Shown: positions 1 to 8,761, counted from the stretch's first letter. The stretch is DNA of 64,000 bases from Rhodopseudomonas telluris (GCF_042432815.1 NZ_JBHLWM010000003.1:608516-672515), one strand, 5' to 3'. Numbers and translations are program-made. Notes: a model not told the origin generated them from the sequence alone.

Positions 1-168
1 AACTGATCTCCTCATGACGATGACGCGGATGCTTGCAATGCGAATGCCAGTTCAACCCGCATGGGACACGAGGTCGCAATTATTTGTGTGCCAACGATCC
101 TGCCGCTTTGGATGGCACACGCATTGCATAATGCAGCGCATAAATTAGTCACACGGGAAGTTTCCAGC

Positions 169-1830
169 ATGCGTCACCTTCGTGTCCTCCGCCGCACCAC
201 CGCGCTGCTCGCCCTGACCACTGTCAGCGCGGTCGCCCTGCCGCAGATCGCCTTGTCCGAAACCGTGTTGCGGATCGGCATGACGGCCGCGGACATTCCG
301 CGCACGCTCGGTCAGCCCGATCAGGGCTTCGAAGGCAATCGCTTCACCGGCCTGACGATGTATGACGGCCTGACGATGTGGGACCTCTCGTCGGCGACGA
401 AAGCCAGCGTCGTGATTCCGGGCCTCGCCACCGAGTGGAAGGTCGAGGACGCCGACAAGACCAAGTGGATCTTCAAGCTGCGCCCCGGCGTCACTTTCCA
501 CGACGGCACGCCGTTCAATGCCGACGCCGTGGTGTGGAACGTCGACAAGGTGCTGAACAAGGAGGCGCCGCAGTTCGACGCCAGCCAGGTCGGCGTCACC
601 GCTTCCCGCATGCCGACACTGGTGTCGGCCAAGAAGATCGACGACATGACGGTCGAGCTCTCTACCAAGGAGCCCGACAGCTTCCTGCCCATCAACCTCA
701 CCAATCTGTTCATGGTCAGCCCTTCGAAATGGCAGGTGTTCTATGAGCGCGCTGAGGGCGCCGACGCCAAGGCGAAGTCGCAGGCGGCGTGGGCCGCCTT
801 CGCCAAGGACGCCGCCGGCACCGGCCCGTGGAAGATGGCGAAGTTCACGCCGCGCGAGCGGCTCGAACTGGTGAAGAACGAGAACTACTGGGACAAGGCG
901 CGCGTGCCGAAGACCGACCGCATGGTGCTGCTGCCGATGCCGGAGGCCAATGCGCGCACCGCGGCGCTGCTCGCCGGTCAGGTCGACTGGGTCGAAGCGC
1001 CGGCGCCCGACGCTGTGAAAGAGATCGAGGGTCGCGGCTTCAAGATCGAGAAGAACGAGCAGCCGCATGTCTGGCCGTGGCAGTTCTCGCGCATCGAAGG
1101 CTCGCCCTGGAACGACATCCGCGTCCGCAAGGCCGCCAACCTGTGCATCGATCGCGAAGGCCTGCGCGACGGCCTGCTGGCGGGCCTGATGGTGCCGGCG
1201 ACAGGCACGTTCGAGCCAGGCCATCCGTGGCGTGGCAATCCGTCGTTCCAGATCAAATACGATCTGCCGGCGGCGCAGAAACTGATGAAGGAAGCCGGCT
1301 TCGGACCGAGCAAGAAGCTCAGCGTCAAGATCCAGACCTCTGCGTCCGGCTCGGGCCAGATGCTGCCGCTGCCGATGAACGAGTATCTGCAGCAGGCGCT
1401 GGCGGAGTGTTACTTCGACGTCAAGCTCGACGTCATCGAGTGGAATACGCTGTTCACCAACTGGCGCCGCGGCGTCAAGGATCCGTCCGCTAACGGCAGC
1501 GACGCGGTGAACATCACCTATGCGGCGATGGATCCGTTCTTCGCGCTGGTGCGCTTCCTGCAGTCGTCGATGGCGCCGCCGGTGTCGAACAACTGGGGCT
1601 TCATCAACAACCCGAAGTTCGACGAACTGGTGAAGAAGGCGCGGACCTCGTTCGACGAGAAGGAGCGCGACAAGGCGCTGGCGGAGCTGAACGCCGCCTC
1701 GATCGACGACGCGGCATTCCTCTATGTCGCCCACGACGTCGGCCCGCGCGCGCTGAGCCCGAAGATCAAGGGCTTCGTCCAGCCCAAGAGCTGGTTCGTC
1801 GACTTTTCGCCGGTGTCAATCAGCCAGTGA
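169..1830 (+). CDS. ABC transporter substrate-binding protein, peptide/dipeptide (SBP family 5)
   Basis: Periplasmic solute receptor of a DppA/OppA-type importer, 553 aa. The chosen ATG opens a clear signal peptide (MRHLRVLRR, then a hydrophobic stretch ending around PQIALSE) and has GGAAG about 9 bases upstream; an in-frame ATG 36 codons earlier would bury the signal. The mature part shows the family pattern: TMYDGL near the N-terminus, LRPGVTFHDGTPFNADAVVW, and later GTGPWKM. It is followed after two palindromic repeats by two permease and two ATPase genes, so it supplies ligand to that transporter. The amidase and AtzG-like genes in the same operon suggest an amide-containing ligand rather than a plain peptide, but this is inference. 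The family is certain, the substrate unknown. Confidence 0.9.
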   Translation: MRHLRVLRRTTALLALTTVSAVALPQIALSETVLRIGMTAADIPRTLGQPDQGFEGNRFTGLTMYDGLTMWDLSSATKASVVIPGLATEWKVEDADKTKWIFKLRPGVTFHDGTPFNADAVVWNVDKVLNKEAPQFDASQVGVTASRMPTLVSAKKIDDMTVELSTKEPDSFLPINLTNLFMVSPSKWQVFYERAEGADAKAKSQAAWAAFAKDAAGTGPWKMAKFTPRERLELVKNENYWDKARVPKTDRMVLLPMPEANARTAALLAGQVDWVEAPAPDAVKEIEGRGFKIEKNEQPHVWPWQFSRIEGSPWNDIRVRKAANLCIDREGLRDGLLAGLMVPATGTFEPGHPWRGNPSFQIKYDLPAAQKLMKEAGFGPSKKLSVKIQTSASGSGQMLPLPMNEYLQQALAECYFDVKLDVIEWNTLFTNWRRGVKDPSANGSDAVNITYAAMDPFFALVRFLQSSMAPPVSNNWGFINNPKFDELVKKARTSFDEKERDKALAELNAASIDDAAFLYVAHDVGPRALSPKIKGFVQPKSWFVDFSPVSISQ

Positions 1831-1841
1831 GCAAAGTCCAT

Positions 1842-1923
1842 CGTCATTGCGAGGAGCAACGCGACGAAGCAATCCAGCGCCGTGCACTGTGCTTCAAGAT
1901 TGCTTCGCTTCGCTCGCAATGAC
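1842..1923. repeat. Dispersed palindromic repeat, family A copy 1
   Basis: About 82 bp beginning CGTCATTGCGAGGAGC and ending in the reverse complement GCTCGCAATGACG, so the ends pair into a long hairpin; the centre carries GAAGCAATCCA opposite a GATTGCTTCG arm. Two more copies lie at 56255-56335 and 58680-58761. This copy lies directly after the binding-protein stop codon. With copy C1 it fills most of the 301-bp gap before the permease; nothing else was seen in that gap. Confidence 0.8.
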
Positions 1924-1982
1924 GGACAGGCAGTGCGTTGACATTCGACGAGTGCGTCGGTGGTCCGCGCGCACTCTTTCCA

Positions 1983-2069
1983 CGTCATGGCCGGGCTTGA
2001 CCCGGCCATCCACGACCTCAGGCACACTGCTTGCGTCCGTGGATGCCCGGGACAAGCCCGGGCATGACG
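1983..2069. repeat. Dispersed palindromic repeat, family C copy 1
   Basis: About 87 bp with outer arms CGTCATGGCCGGG and CCCGGGCATGACG and inner sub-palindromes (CCGGGCTTGACCCGG; CCCGGGACAAGCCCGGG). It is a different family from the neighbouring copy A1. The first 18 bases of a second copy occur at 63926-63943, where the match stops abruptly. It is a strong potential RNA hairpin between the binding-protein and permease genes. Confidence 0.75.
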
Positions 2070-2131
2070 AAGGAGGGGTTTCCGATCAGGAAATCCCGCC
2101 GTCTTCTCAAGTCGTGCCGTAAGGGACAACC

Positions 2132-3085
2132 GTGCTCGTCTACATCGCCCGCCGCCTCGTTTATGTGATCCCGATCGTGATCAGCGTCGCGCTGGTCTGC
2201 TTCATGCTGGTGCATATCACGCCCGGCGATCCGCTGGTGGCGGTGTTGCCGGCGGACGCGTCGCAGGAGCTGGCGGCGCAGCTGCGCGCCGCTTACGGCT
2301 TCGACAGGCCGCTGCCGGTGCAATTCGGGCTGTGGCTGTGGAAGGCGCTGCACGGCGACCTCGGCAATTCGATCGCGACCGGCCGGCCGGTGCTGGCCGA
2401 GGTGCTGCGTGCGGTGAGTAACACCGTGACGCTGGCGATCGCCGCGGCGATCATCGGCTTTTCGTTCGGGCTGTTGTTCGGCCTGTTGGCCGGTTACTTC
2501 CGCGACACCTGGATCGACAAGGTCTCGACCTCGATCGCCATCGCCGGCGTGTCCGTGCCGCATTACTGGCTCGGCATGGTGCTTGTGATCATCTTTTCGG
2601 TGCAGCTCAACTGGCTTCCTGCCGTGGGCGCCGGGCCGGGCGGCTCTGGGCAGTGGGCGTGGGACTGGGCGCATCTGAAATATCTGGTGCTGCCGGCGAT
2701 CACCACCTCGGTGATCCCGATGGGTATCGTCACCCGCACGGTGCGGGCGCTGACCGGAGATATCCTGTCGCAAGATTTCGTCGAGGCGCTGCGCGCCAAG
2801 GGCCTGCGCGAGACGCAAGTGTTCCGCCACGTGCTGAAGAACGCCGCGCCGACCGCGCTGGCGGTGATGGGGCTTCAACTCGGTTACATGCTCGGCGGCT
2901 CGATCCTGATCGAGACGGTGTTCTCCTGGCCGGGCTCCGGGCTGTTGCTCAATTCCGCGATCTTCCAGCGTGACCTGCCGCTGCTGCAGGGCACGATCCT
3001 GGTGCTGGCGCTGTTCTTCGTGTTCCTCAATCTGGTGGTGGACATCGCGCAGGCCGCGATCGACCCGCGCATCAAACGCGCCTGA
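2132..3085 (+). CDS. ABC transporter permease, DppB-type
   Basis: First inner-membrane permease of the dipeptide/oligopeptide-type importer, 317 aa. The N-terminal segment LVYIARRLVYVIPIVISVALVCFMLVHITPGDP is the typical DppB/GsiC opening. The C-terminal half has the EAL-like cytoplasmic loop (EALRAKGLRETQV) that docks with the ATPases, followed by HVLKNAAPTALAVMG. The start is GTG with AAGGGA about 6 bases upstream. It is separated from the binding protein by about 300 bp of repeats but from the next permease by only 14 bp. Confidence 0.93.
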   Translation: MLVYIARRLVYVIPIVISVALVCFMLVHITPGDPLVAVLPADASQELAAQLRAAYGFDRPLPVQFGLWLWKALHGDLGNSIATGRPVLAEVLRAVSNTVTLAIAAAIIGFSFGLLFGLLAGYFRDTWIDKVSTSIAIAGVSVPHYWLGMVLVIIFSVQLNWLPAVGAGPGGSGQWAWDWAHLKYLVLPAITTSVIPMGIVTRTVRALTGDILSQDFVEALRAKGLRETQVFRHVLKNAAPTALAVMGLQLGYMLGGSILIETVFSWPGSGLLLNSAIFQRDLPLLQGTILVLALFFVFLNLVVDIAQAAIDPRIKRA

Positions 3086-3099
3086 GCCGGGAGGATTCG

Positions 3100-3987
3100 A
3101 TGACCACACTCACCGACACCGCCGTGCAGACCGCGCCGGCCGGCCCCTCGCGCGGCTATTGGGCGACGGTCGGCCGCCGCCTGCTGCGCGACAAGGTCAG
3201 CATCGCCTGCGCGCTGATCCTGCTCTTGATCCTGCTGTCGGCGATCTTCGCGCCGTATCTGCATCTCGCCGATCCGTATCAGGGCTCGATGATCCGCCGG
3301 CTGAAGCCGATCGGCACGCCGAACTATCCGCTCGGCAGCGACGAGCTCGGCCGCGACATGCTGGCGCGCCTGATCTATGGCGGCCGGCTGTCGCTGCTGA
3401 TCGGCATCCTGCCGGTGATCTTCGCCTTCGTGCTCGGCACCTCGCTCGGCCTCGTCGCCGGCTATGTCGGCGGCAAGGTCAACACCGCCATCATGCGCAC
3501 CATCGACGTGTTTTACGCCTTTCCGTCGGTGCTGCTGGCGATCGCGATCTCCGGCGCGCTCGGCGCCGGCATCACCAATTCGATCGTGTCGCTGACCGTG
3601 GTGTTCCTGCCGCAGATCACCCGCGTCGCCGAGAGCGTCACCACCGGCGTGCGCAACATGGATTTCGTCGAGGCCGCGCGCGCCTCGGGCGCCGGCCCGT
3701 TCACCATCATGCGTGTGCACATGCTCGGCAACGTGCTGGGGCCGATCTTTGTCTATGCGACGGGTCTGATCTCGGTGTCGATGATCCTGGCGGCCGGCCT
3801 GTCGTTCCTCGGCCTCGGCACCAAGCCGCCGGAGCCCGAATGGGGCCTGATGCTGAACACGTTGCGCACCGCGATCTACGTCAACCCGTGGGTGGCGGCG
3901 CTGCCCGGCGCGATGATCTTCGCGGTGTCGATCTGCTTCAACCTGCTCAGCGACGGGATGCGCAGCGCCATGGATATCAGGAGCTGA
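3100..3987 (+). CDS. ABC transporter permease, DppC-type
   Basis: Second permease of the importer, 295 aa. It has a hydrophilic N-terminus, a first membrane segment (ACALILLLILLSAIFAPYLHL), the DppC signature LGSDELGRDMLARLIYGGRLSLLIG, the EAA loop (VEAARASGAGPFTIMRVH), and the characteristic C-terminal SFLGLGTKPPEPEWGLML. GGGAGGA precedes the ATG. Its stop codon and the next start codon are separated by a single base, so translation is probably coupled. Confidence 0.94.
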   Translation: MTTLTDTAVQTAPAGPSRGYWATVGRRLLRDKVSIACALILLLILLSAIFAPYLHLADPYQGSMIRRLKPIGTPNYPLGSDELGRDMLARLIYGGRLSLLIGILPVIFAFVLGTSLGLVAGYVGGKVNTAIMRTIDVFYAFPSVLLAIAISGALGAGITNSIVSLTVVFLPQITRVAESVTTGVRNMDFVEAARASGAGPFTIMRVHMLGNVLGPIFVYATGLISVSMILAAGLSFLGLGTKPPEPEWGLMLNTLRTAIYVNPWVAALPGAMIFAVSICFNLLSDGMRSAMDIRS

Positions 3988-3988
3988 C

Positions 3989-5053
3989 ATGACCGAGATT
4001 ACGGACGTACCGGATCGGCTCGAACCGATCGAGGATCTGGGCGGCGCGGCGCAGCCGCTGCTGCACGTCAAGGGGCTGACCAAGCACTTCCCGGTGCGCG
4101 GCGGGCTGTTCGGCGCGGCCAAGACGGTGCGGGCGGTCGACGACGTCACCTTCGCCATCGCCAAGGGCGAGACCGTCGGCATTGTCGGCGAGTCCGGCTG
4201 CGGCAAGTCGACCACGGCGCGGCTCTTGATGCATCTGATGCCGCGCAATGCCGGCGACATCATCTATGACGGCCGCGCGGTCGGCCGCGAATTATCGCTG
4301 CGCGAGCTGCGCCGCGGCATGCAGATGGTGTTTCAGGACAGCTACGCGTCACTGAACCCGCGCCTGACGATCGAAGAGTCGATCGCGTTCGGCCCCAAGG
4401 TGCACGGCATGGCGGATAGCACCGCGCGGGCGCTGGCGCGCGAGCTGCTCGGCAAGGTCGGGCTGCGGCCCGAGACGTTTGCCAATCGCTATCCGCATGA
4501 AGTTTCCGGCGGCCAGCGCCAGCGCGTCAACATCGCCCGCGCGCTGGCGCTGTCGCCGCGGCTGGTGATCCTGGACGAAGCGGTGTCGGCGCTCGACAAG
4601 TCGGTCGAGGCACAGGTGCTCAATCTCCTGGTCGATCTCAAGCGCGAATTCGGCCTGACTTATTTGTTCATCAGCCACGACCTCAATGTGGTGCGCTACA
4701 TCTCCGACCGCGTGCTGGTGATGTATCTGGGCGAAGTCGTCGAGCTAGGGCCGGTGGATCAGGTCTGGGATCAGCCGGCGCATCCCTATACGCGCGCGCT
4801 TCTGGCCGCGATGCCGTCGTCCGATCCGGACAAGCGCACGGAGGTGCCGCCGATCTCCGGCGATCCGCCGAACCCGATCGATCCGCCGGCGGGCTGCCGC
4901 TTCCACACCCGCTGCCCGTTCGCCGAGCCGCTGTGCGGCGCAACTTCGCCGAAGCTGACCGCGCTGGACGCGAGCGGCCATCAGGCGGCATGCTTCATGG
5001 CGATTCCGGGCTCCGGCCACAGCCGCGCCCCAAGAGGAGAAACCGCCCAATGA
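3989..5053 (+). CDS. ABC transporter ATP-binding protein, DppF/OppF-type
   Basis: ATPase of the importer, 354 aa. Walker A GESGCGKST, Q-loop MVFQDSYASLNP, signature VSGGQRQRVNIARAL, Walker B LVILDEAVSALDKS and switch His in FISHDLNV are all present. The C-terminal oligopeptide-transporter domain carries the cysteine pattern GCRFHTRCPFAEPLC, which in this family can bind an Fe-S cluster. An acidic residue follows Walker B (DEA), as usual. Its stop overlaps the next start (ATGA), linking it to the AtzG-like small protein. Confidence 0.94.
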   Translation: MTEITDVPDRLEPIEDLGGAAQPLLHVKGLTKHFPVRGGLFGAAKTVRAVDDVTFAIAKGETVGIVGESGCGKSTTARLLMHLMPRNAGDIIYDGRAVGRELSLRELRRGMQMVFQDSYASLNPRLTIEESIAFGPKVHGMADSTARALARELLGKVGLRPETFANRYPHEVSGGQRQRVNIARALALSPRLVILDEAVSALDKSVEAQVLNLLVDLKREFGLTYLFISHDLNVVRYISDRVLVMYLGEVVELGPVDQVWDQPAHPYTRALLAAMPSSDPDKRTEVPPISGDPPNPIDPPAGCRFHTRCPFAEPLCGATSPKLTALDASGHQAACFMAIPGSGHSRAPRGETAQ

Positions 5054-5244
5054 TCAAACCCGCCCCGTCCGTGATCAAGCCGATGGCCGAAATCGCCGGC
5101 CTGCCGGTCAACGACGAGGTCGCCGCGCGGATCGCCAATTCGATCGGCCCGGCGTTCGAAGGCTTCGCGCCGATCGCCGGCACGCTGCCGTTCGATCTCG
5201 AACCGGCGAGCTACGTCGCCGTGCAGAACGAGTCCGCCCGATGA
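5050..5244 (+). CDS. Small AtzG/GatC-like amidase partner protein (DUF4089-type)
   Basis: A 64-aa protein too small to stand out by length but clearly placed. Its ATG overlaps the upstream ATPase stop (ATGA) and its TGA overlaps the amidase start (ATGA), so it is translationally locked between them. The sequence has the AtzG-like pattern: a short helix with AGLPVNDEVAARIANSI, a second helix, then a C-terminal PFDLEPASYVAV strand resembling the FPLDDEPAPVF tail of AtzG/GatC proteins. In AtzEG and GatCAB such proteins wrap around and stabilise the amidase. I infer that role here. The family match is from pattern memory, not a search. Confidence 0.65.
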   Translation: MIKPAPSVIKPMAEIAGLPVNDEVAARIANSIGPAFEGFAPIAGTLPFDLEPASYVAVQNESAR

Positions 5245-6656
5245 GTTCGTCCGATCCGGCGCTGCTGACGCTGACCGAAGTGGCCGCCGCGCTCGCGGCG
5301 AAGAAACTGTCGTCGCGTGAGGTGACGCAGGCGTGCCTCGATCGCATCGCCGTCGCGCAGCCGAAGCTCAACGTCTTCATGTCGATCGAAGCGGACAGCG
5401 CGCTCGCTGCTGCCGACGCGGCGGATGCTGCGCTGGCGCGTGGTGACAGCAAGGGCGTGCTGCACGGCGTGCCGCTCGCCCACAAGGACATGTACTACGA
5501 GGCCGGCCATGTCGTGACCTGCGGCTCGAAGATCCGCAAGGACTACGTCGCGACCACGACCTCGACGGCGCTGCAGCGCCTGAAGGACGCCGGCACGGTG
5601 CGGCTCGGTAGCTTGCAGATGTCGGAATTCGCCTATGGGCCGACCGGCCACAACGCGCATTACGGCGCGGTCGGCAATCCCTGGTCGCCCGCGCATATCA
5701 CCGGCGGCTCGTCGTCGGGCTCAGGCGCCGCAGTTGCCGCGCGGCTGACCTTTGCGGCGCTCGGCTCCGACACCGGCGGCTCGATCCGGATGCCGGCGCA
5801 TTTCTGCGGCGTCACTGGACTCAAAACAACCGTCGGGCTGATCAGCCGCGCCGGCGCGATGCCGCTTTCGCAATCGCTCGACACTGTCGGCCCGCTGGCG
5901 CAGACCGCCGAGGATTGCGCGCTGCTGACCGGCCTGATGGCCGGCGTCGATCCGGCCGATCCGACCACCTCGACGCGCGCAGTGCCGGATTATCTCGCGG
6001 CGACCCGCGGCTCGCTGCAGGGCATGACGATCGGCATTCCGAGCGCGTTCTATGTCGAGGATCTCGACGCCGAGGTCGCGCGCGTGCTGGACGAGACCAA
6101 GGCGACGCTCGCCCGCGAAGGCGCGCGCGTCGTTGAGGTGACGCTGCCGGAGCAGCGCCAGCTCACCGCGGCGAGTCAACTCGTGCTCGCCGTCGAAGCC
6201 GCGGGTTTCCATGCGCAGTGGATGCGCGAGCGGCCGCAGGATTACGGCCCGCAGGTGCTGATGCGGCTGCAGAACGCGCTCGGCGTGCCGGCGCTGAGCT
6301 ATCTCGAAGCACTACGCTGGCGCGGCGTGGCGCTGGCTGAATTCGTCGCGGCGATTGCCGGCGTCGACGCCGTGCTGGCGCCGGTGTCGCCGGTGCCGGC
6401 GCCGACCATCGAAGAGAGCGATGTCGGTAACAGCCTGAACGCCGAGGCGGTGATTCAGCGGCTGACGCGCTTCACCCGGCCGATCAACTATCTGGGCCTG
6501 CCGGCGCTGGCGGTGCCGTGCGGCTTTGCGGCCAGCGGCCTGCCGATCGGGCTGCAGCTGTTCGGCCGCGCTTTCGACGAGGCGACGCTGCTGCGCATCG
6601 GCGCAGCCTGGCAGCGCGCCACCGACTTCCACACGAAAGTGCCGGAGCCCGCATGA
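5241..6656 (+). CDS. Amidase, amidase-signature family (AtzE/GatA-like)
   Basis: Amide hydrolase of 471 aa, probably cytoplasmic (no signal peptide). The Ser-cisSer-Lys triad can be placed: Lys82 in PLAHKD, cis-Ser157 in the GGSSSGSG loop, and nucleophile Ser181 in GSDTGGSIR, with the same spacing as GatA (75 and 24 residues). The C-terminal part (NYLGLPALAVPCGF, GLPIGLQLFG) is also typical. It starts within the stop of the AtzG-like gene and ends within the start of a transporter ATPase gene, so import and hydrolysis are one transcription unit. It is not the tRNA amidotransferase gene, because gatB and a standard gatC are absent. Substrate unknown. Confidence 0.9.
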   Translation: MSSSDPALLTLTEVAAALAAKKLSSREVTQACLDRIAVAQPKLNVFMSIEADSALAAADAADAALARGDSKGVLHGVPLAHKDMYYEAGHVVTCGSKIRKDYVATTTSTALQRLKDAGTVRLGSLQMSEFAYGPTGHNAHYGAVGNPWSPAHITGGSSSGSGAAVAARLTFAALGSDTGGSIRMPAHFCGVTGLKTTVGLISRAGAMPLSQSLDTVGPLAQTAEDCALLTGLMAGVDPADPTTSTRAVPDYLAATRGSLQGMTIGIPSAFYVEDLDAEVARVLDETKATLAREGARVVEVTLPEQRQLTAASQLVLAVEAAGFHAQWMRERPQDYGPQVLMRLQNALGVPALSYLEALRWRGVALAEFVAAIAGVDAVLAPVSPVPAPTIEESDVGNSLNAEAVIQRLTRFTRPINYLGLPALAVPCGFAASGLPIGLQLFGRAFDEATLLRIGAAWQRATDFHTKVPEPA

Positions 6657-7630
6657 GCAATCTCGTCGAGGTCCGCGATCTCAACATCCGCTTCGGCGGA
6701 GATCGCACCGTCCATGCCGTCAACAATCTCAGCCTGACGCTCGGCGAGGGCGAAGTACTGGGCCTGCTCGGCGAATCCGGCTCGGGCAAGAGCGTGACGC
6801 TGCGCGCGCTGATGCGACTCCTGCCGAAGAAGCGCACCACGATCACCGGCAAGGTCGAGGTGATGGGCCGCGACGTGCTGGCGATGGACGACGACGCGCT
6901 GTCGAACTTTCGCGGCCAGGCGGTGTCGATGATTTTCCAGGAGCCGGCGCTGGCGCTCGACCCGGTCTACACCATCGGCCAGCAGATCGCCGAGACGGTG
7001 ATGCGGCACGAGGGCAAGAGCCAGAAGGACGCGATGGCGCGGGCGCTGGAGATGCTCGAAGTCGTGCGCATTCCGTCGGCGAAACGGCGGCTCGAGGCCT
7101 ATCCGCACGAGATGAGCGGCGGCATGCGCCAGCGCGCGATGATCGCATTGGCGCTCGCGTGCCGGCCGAAGATCCTGCTCGCCGACGAGCCGACCACGGC
7201 GCTCGACGCCACGGTGCAGATCCAAATTCTTTTGCTACTCCGAGAGCTGCAGCGCGAGTTCGGCATGTCGGTGATCTTCGTGACCCACGACATCGGCGTG
7301 GCGATCGAGATCTGCGACCGCGTGGCCGTGATGTATGCAGGGCAGATCATCGAGCAGGGCACGCTCAGCCAGATCGTGCGCACGCCGCTGCATCCCTATG
7401 CGCAGGGGCTGCTCGCTTCCACCGTGCACGGCGCCAAGCGCGGCGCGCGGCTGGAGACGATCCCCGGCGCGCCGCCGTCGCTCGACAAGGCGCCGACCGC
7501 CTGCTCGTTCGCGCCGCGCTGCGCCCACGCCCAGCCGCGCTGCACCGAAGGCCTGCCGCCGGACGTGCAAGTCGGGCCGGGCCGCACCGCGCGCTGTGTT
7601 TTGGTGGAGCCGGCGGTGGCGATGGCGTGA
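6653..7630 (+). CDS. ABC transporter ATP-binding protein, DppD/OppD-type
   Basis: Second ATPase of the importer, 325 aa. Visible motifs are Walker A GESGSGKSV, Q-loop MIFQEPALALDP, signature MSGGMRQRAMIALAL, Walker B ILLADEPTTALDA and the switch His in FVTHDIGV. The C-terminal oligopeptide-transporter domain has CSFAPRCAHAQPRC. The ATG overlaps the amidase stop. DppD and DppF genes are normally adjacent; here the AtzG-like and amidase genes separate them, which ties the amidase to this transporter. It is the last gene of the operon; a palindromic repeat follows. Confidence 0.93.
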   Translation: MSNLVEVRDLNIRFGGDRTVHAVNNLSLTLGEGEVLGLLGESGSGKSVTLRALMRLLPKKRTTITGKVEVMGRDVLAMDDDALSNFRGQAVSMIFQEPALALDPVYTIGQQIAETVMRHEGKSQKDAMARALEMLEVVRIPSAKRRLEAYPHEMSGGMRQRAMIALALACRPKILLADEPTTALDATVQIQILLLLRELQREFGMSVIFVTHDIGVAIEICDRVAVMYAGQIIEQGTLSQIVRTPLHPYAQGLLASTVHGAKRGARLETIPGAPPSLDKAPTACSFAPRCAHAQPRCTEGLPPDVQVGPGRTARCVLVEPAVAMA

Positions 7631-7689
7631 GATGGTCCGATCTGGGTCGATGCCGAGTTCGTAGAGATCTCGCTCTCCACCCGCACAAC

Positions 7690-7810
7690 CGTCATCCTGA
7701 GGTGCGAGCGTAGCGAGCCTCGAAGGATGAAGCGACGGGGGCTGTGGTCCATCCTTCGAGGCCCGGTGCACCGCGCATGCGCGCGGCGCATCGGGCGCCT
7801 CAGGATGACG
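7690..7810. repeat. Dispersed palindromic repeat, family B copy 1
   Basis: About 120 bp with complementary ends: CGTCATCCTGAGGTGCGAGC at one side and GCCTCAGGATGACG at the other, and an inner pair CCTCGAAGGATG / CATCCTTCGAGG. It lies between two convergent genes, where it could end transcription in both directions. A related but diverged copy is at 63755-63856. Confidence 0.75.
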
Positions 7811-7858
7811 CTGAGCGAGTGGAGAGCGTGGCGGTTGAGGAGGCCTGCTTAGTTGGCC

Positions 7859-8761
7859 TCAGCGACCGATGCCGCGGCTGGCTTCGATGAGCTTCACCGC
7901 CACCTGCAGCGTCAGGTTGGCCGGCATCGGCACGCCGAGTTCGGCGCCGCGGCGCGCCACAAAGCCGTTGAGGAAGTCGATCTCGCCGGGCTTGCCGCGG
8001 GCGAGGTCTTGGGCGGTCGAGGATTTCTGGCTTGGCATCATGCCGGGCAGCGCCAGCACCTTGTCGTGCAGATCGTCCGGAATGCTGACACCGCTGGCGC
8101 GCGCCACCGCGATGCATTCGGCGACCACATTGCGGACCACCTCGCGCGTGCCCTCAACCTGCATCAGCGGGCCGTAGGGCAGGTCGGCGATCGCCGACAA
8201 CGCGTTGTAGGCGCAGTTCAGGATCAGCTTCGACCACAGCGCCTGATCGATGTCGGGCACCACGGTGGTGGAGATGTTCGCGGCGGTGAGCGCCGCGGCG
8301 ATCGCGTCGCTCTGCGGCGAGGCGCCGATCAGGAGGTCGCCGCGCCCGTGATGCAGCACATGACCGGGGCCGGCCATCTCGGTGCCGACATAGACGACGG
8401 TGCCGATCGCCGGGCGGCCGATCGGGCCCGACAGCCGCTGCGGATTGTCGACGCCGTTCTGCAGGCTGAGCACGGCGGTGTCCGGCTTCAACCGCGGCGC
8501 CAGCGCCGCGCCGGCCGCTTCAGTGTCGGCGGATTTGACGCAGACCAGCACCAGATCCGGCGGCTCGATCGCGCCCGGATCGGTCGCGGCCTTGAGCGGG
8601 ATGAAACGCCGGCCGGCCTTGGTTTCGAGCAGCAGGCCCTTGGCGTTGATCGCCTCGACATGGTTCGGTCGGCCGATCAGCGTCACGTCGTGGCCGGCCT
8701 CGGCCAGCAGCCCGCCGAAATAGCACCCGACGGCGCCCGCTCCCATCACCACGACTTTCAT
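7859..8761 (-). CDS. Ketopantoate reductase family protein (PanE/ApbA)
   Basis: NADPH-dependent 2-oxo-acid reductase family, 300 aa; the classical reaction is 2-dehydropantoate to pantoate in pantothenate synthesis. The N-terminal Rossmann motif is GAGAVGCYFGGLL (around residues 7-12), followed by GHDVTLIGR. Central LSLQNGVDN and the helical C-terminal half with SKLILNCAYNALSAI contain the family's conserved Lys and Asn. The start is set by an AGGAGG sequence just upstream of MKVVVMG; longer versions lack a ribosome binding site. Genomes often hold several paralogs acting on other 2-keto acids, so panE itself is not claimed. Confidence 0.88.
   Translation of the reverse strand: MKVVVMGAGAVGCYFGGLLAEAGHDVTLIGRPNHVEAINAKGLLLETKAGRRFIPLKAATDPGAIEPPDLVLVCVKSADTEAAGAALAPRLKPDTAVLSLQNGVDNPQRLSGPIGRPAIGTVVYVGTEMAGPGHVLHHGRGDLLIGASPQSDAIAAALTAANISTTVVPDIDQALWSKLILNCAYNALSAIADLPYGPLMQVEGTREVVRNVVAECIAVARASGVSIPDDLHDKVLALPGMMPSQKSSTAQDLARGKPGEIDFLNGFVARRGAELGVPMPANLTLQVAVKLIEASRGIGR

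Noticed and set aside
1..168. Coding start upstream of the first binding protein
   Set aside because: An in-frame ATG at 61 exists, but it would bury the signal peptide and has no ribosome binding site; no other gene or clear promoter was seen in this stretch.
5241..6656. tRNA-dependent amidotransferase subunit GatA
   Set aside because: The triad is shared by the whole amidase family. The gene sits in a transporter operon with an AtzG-like partner and no gatB.
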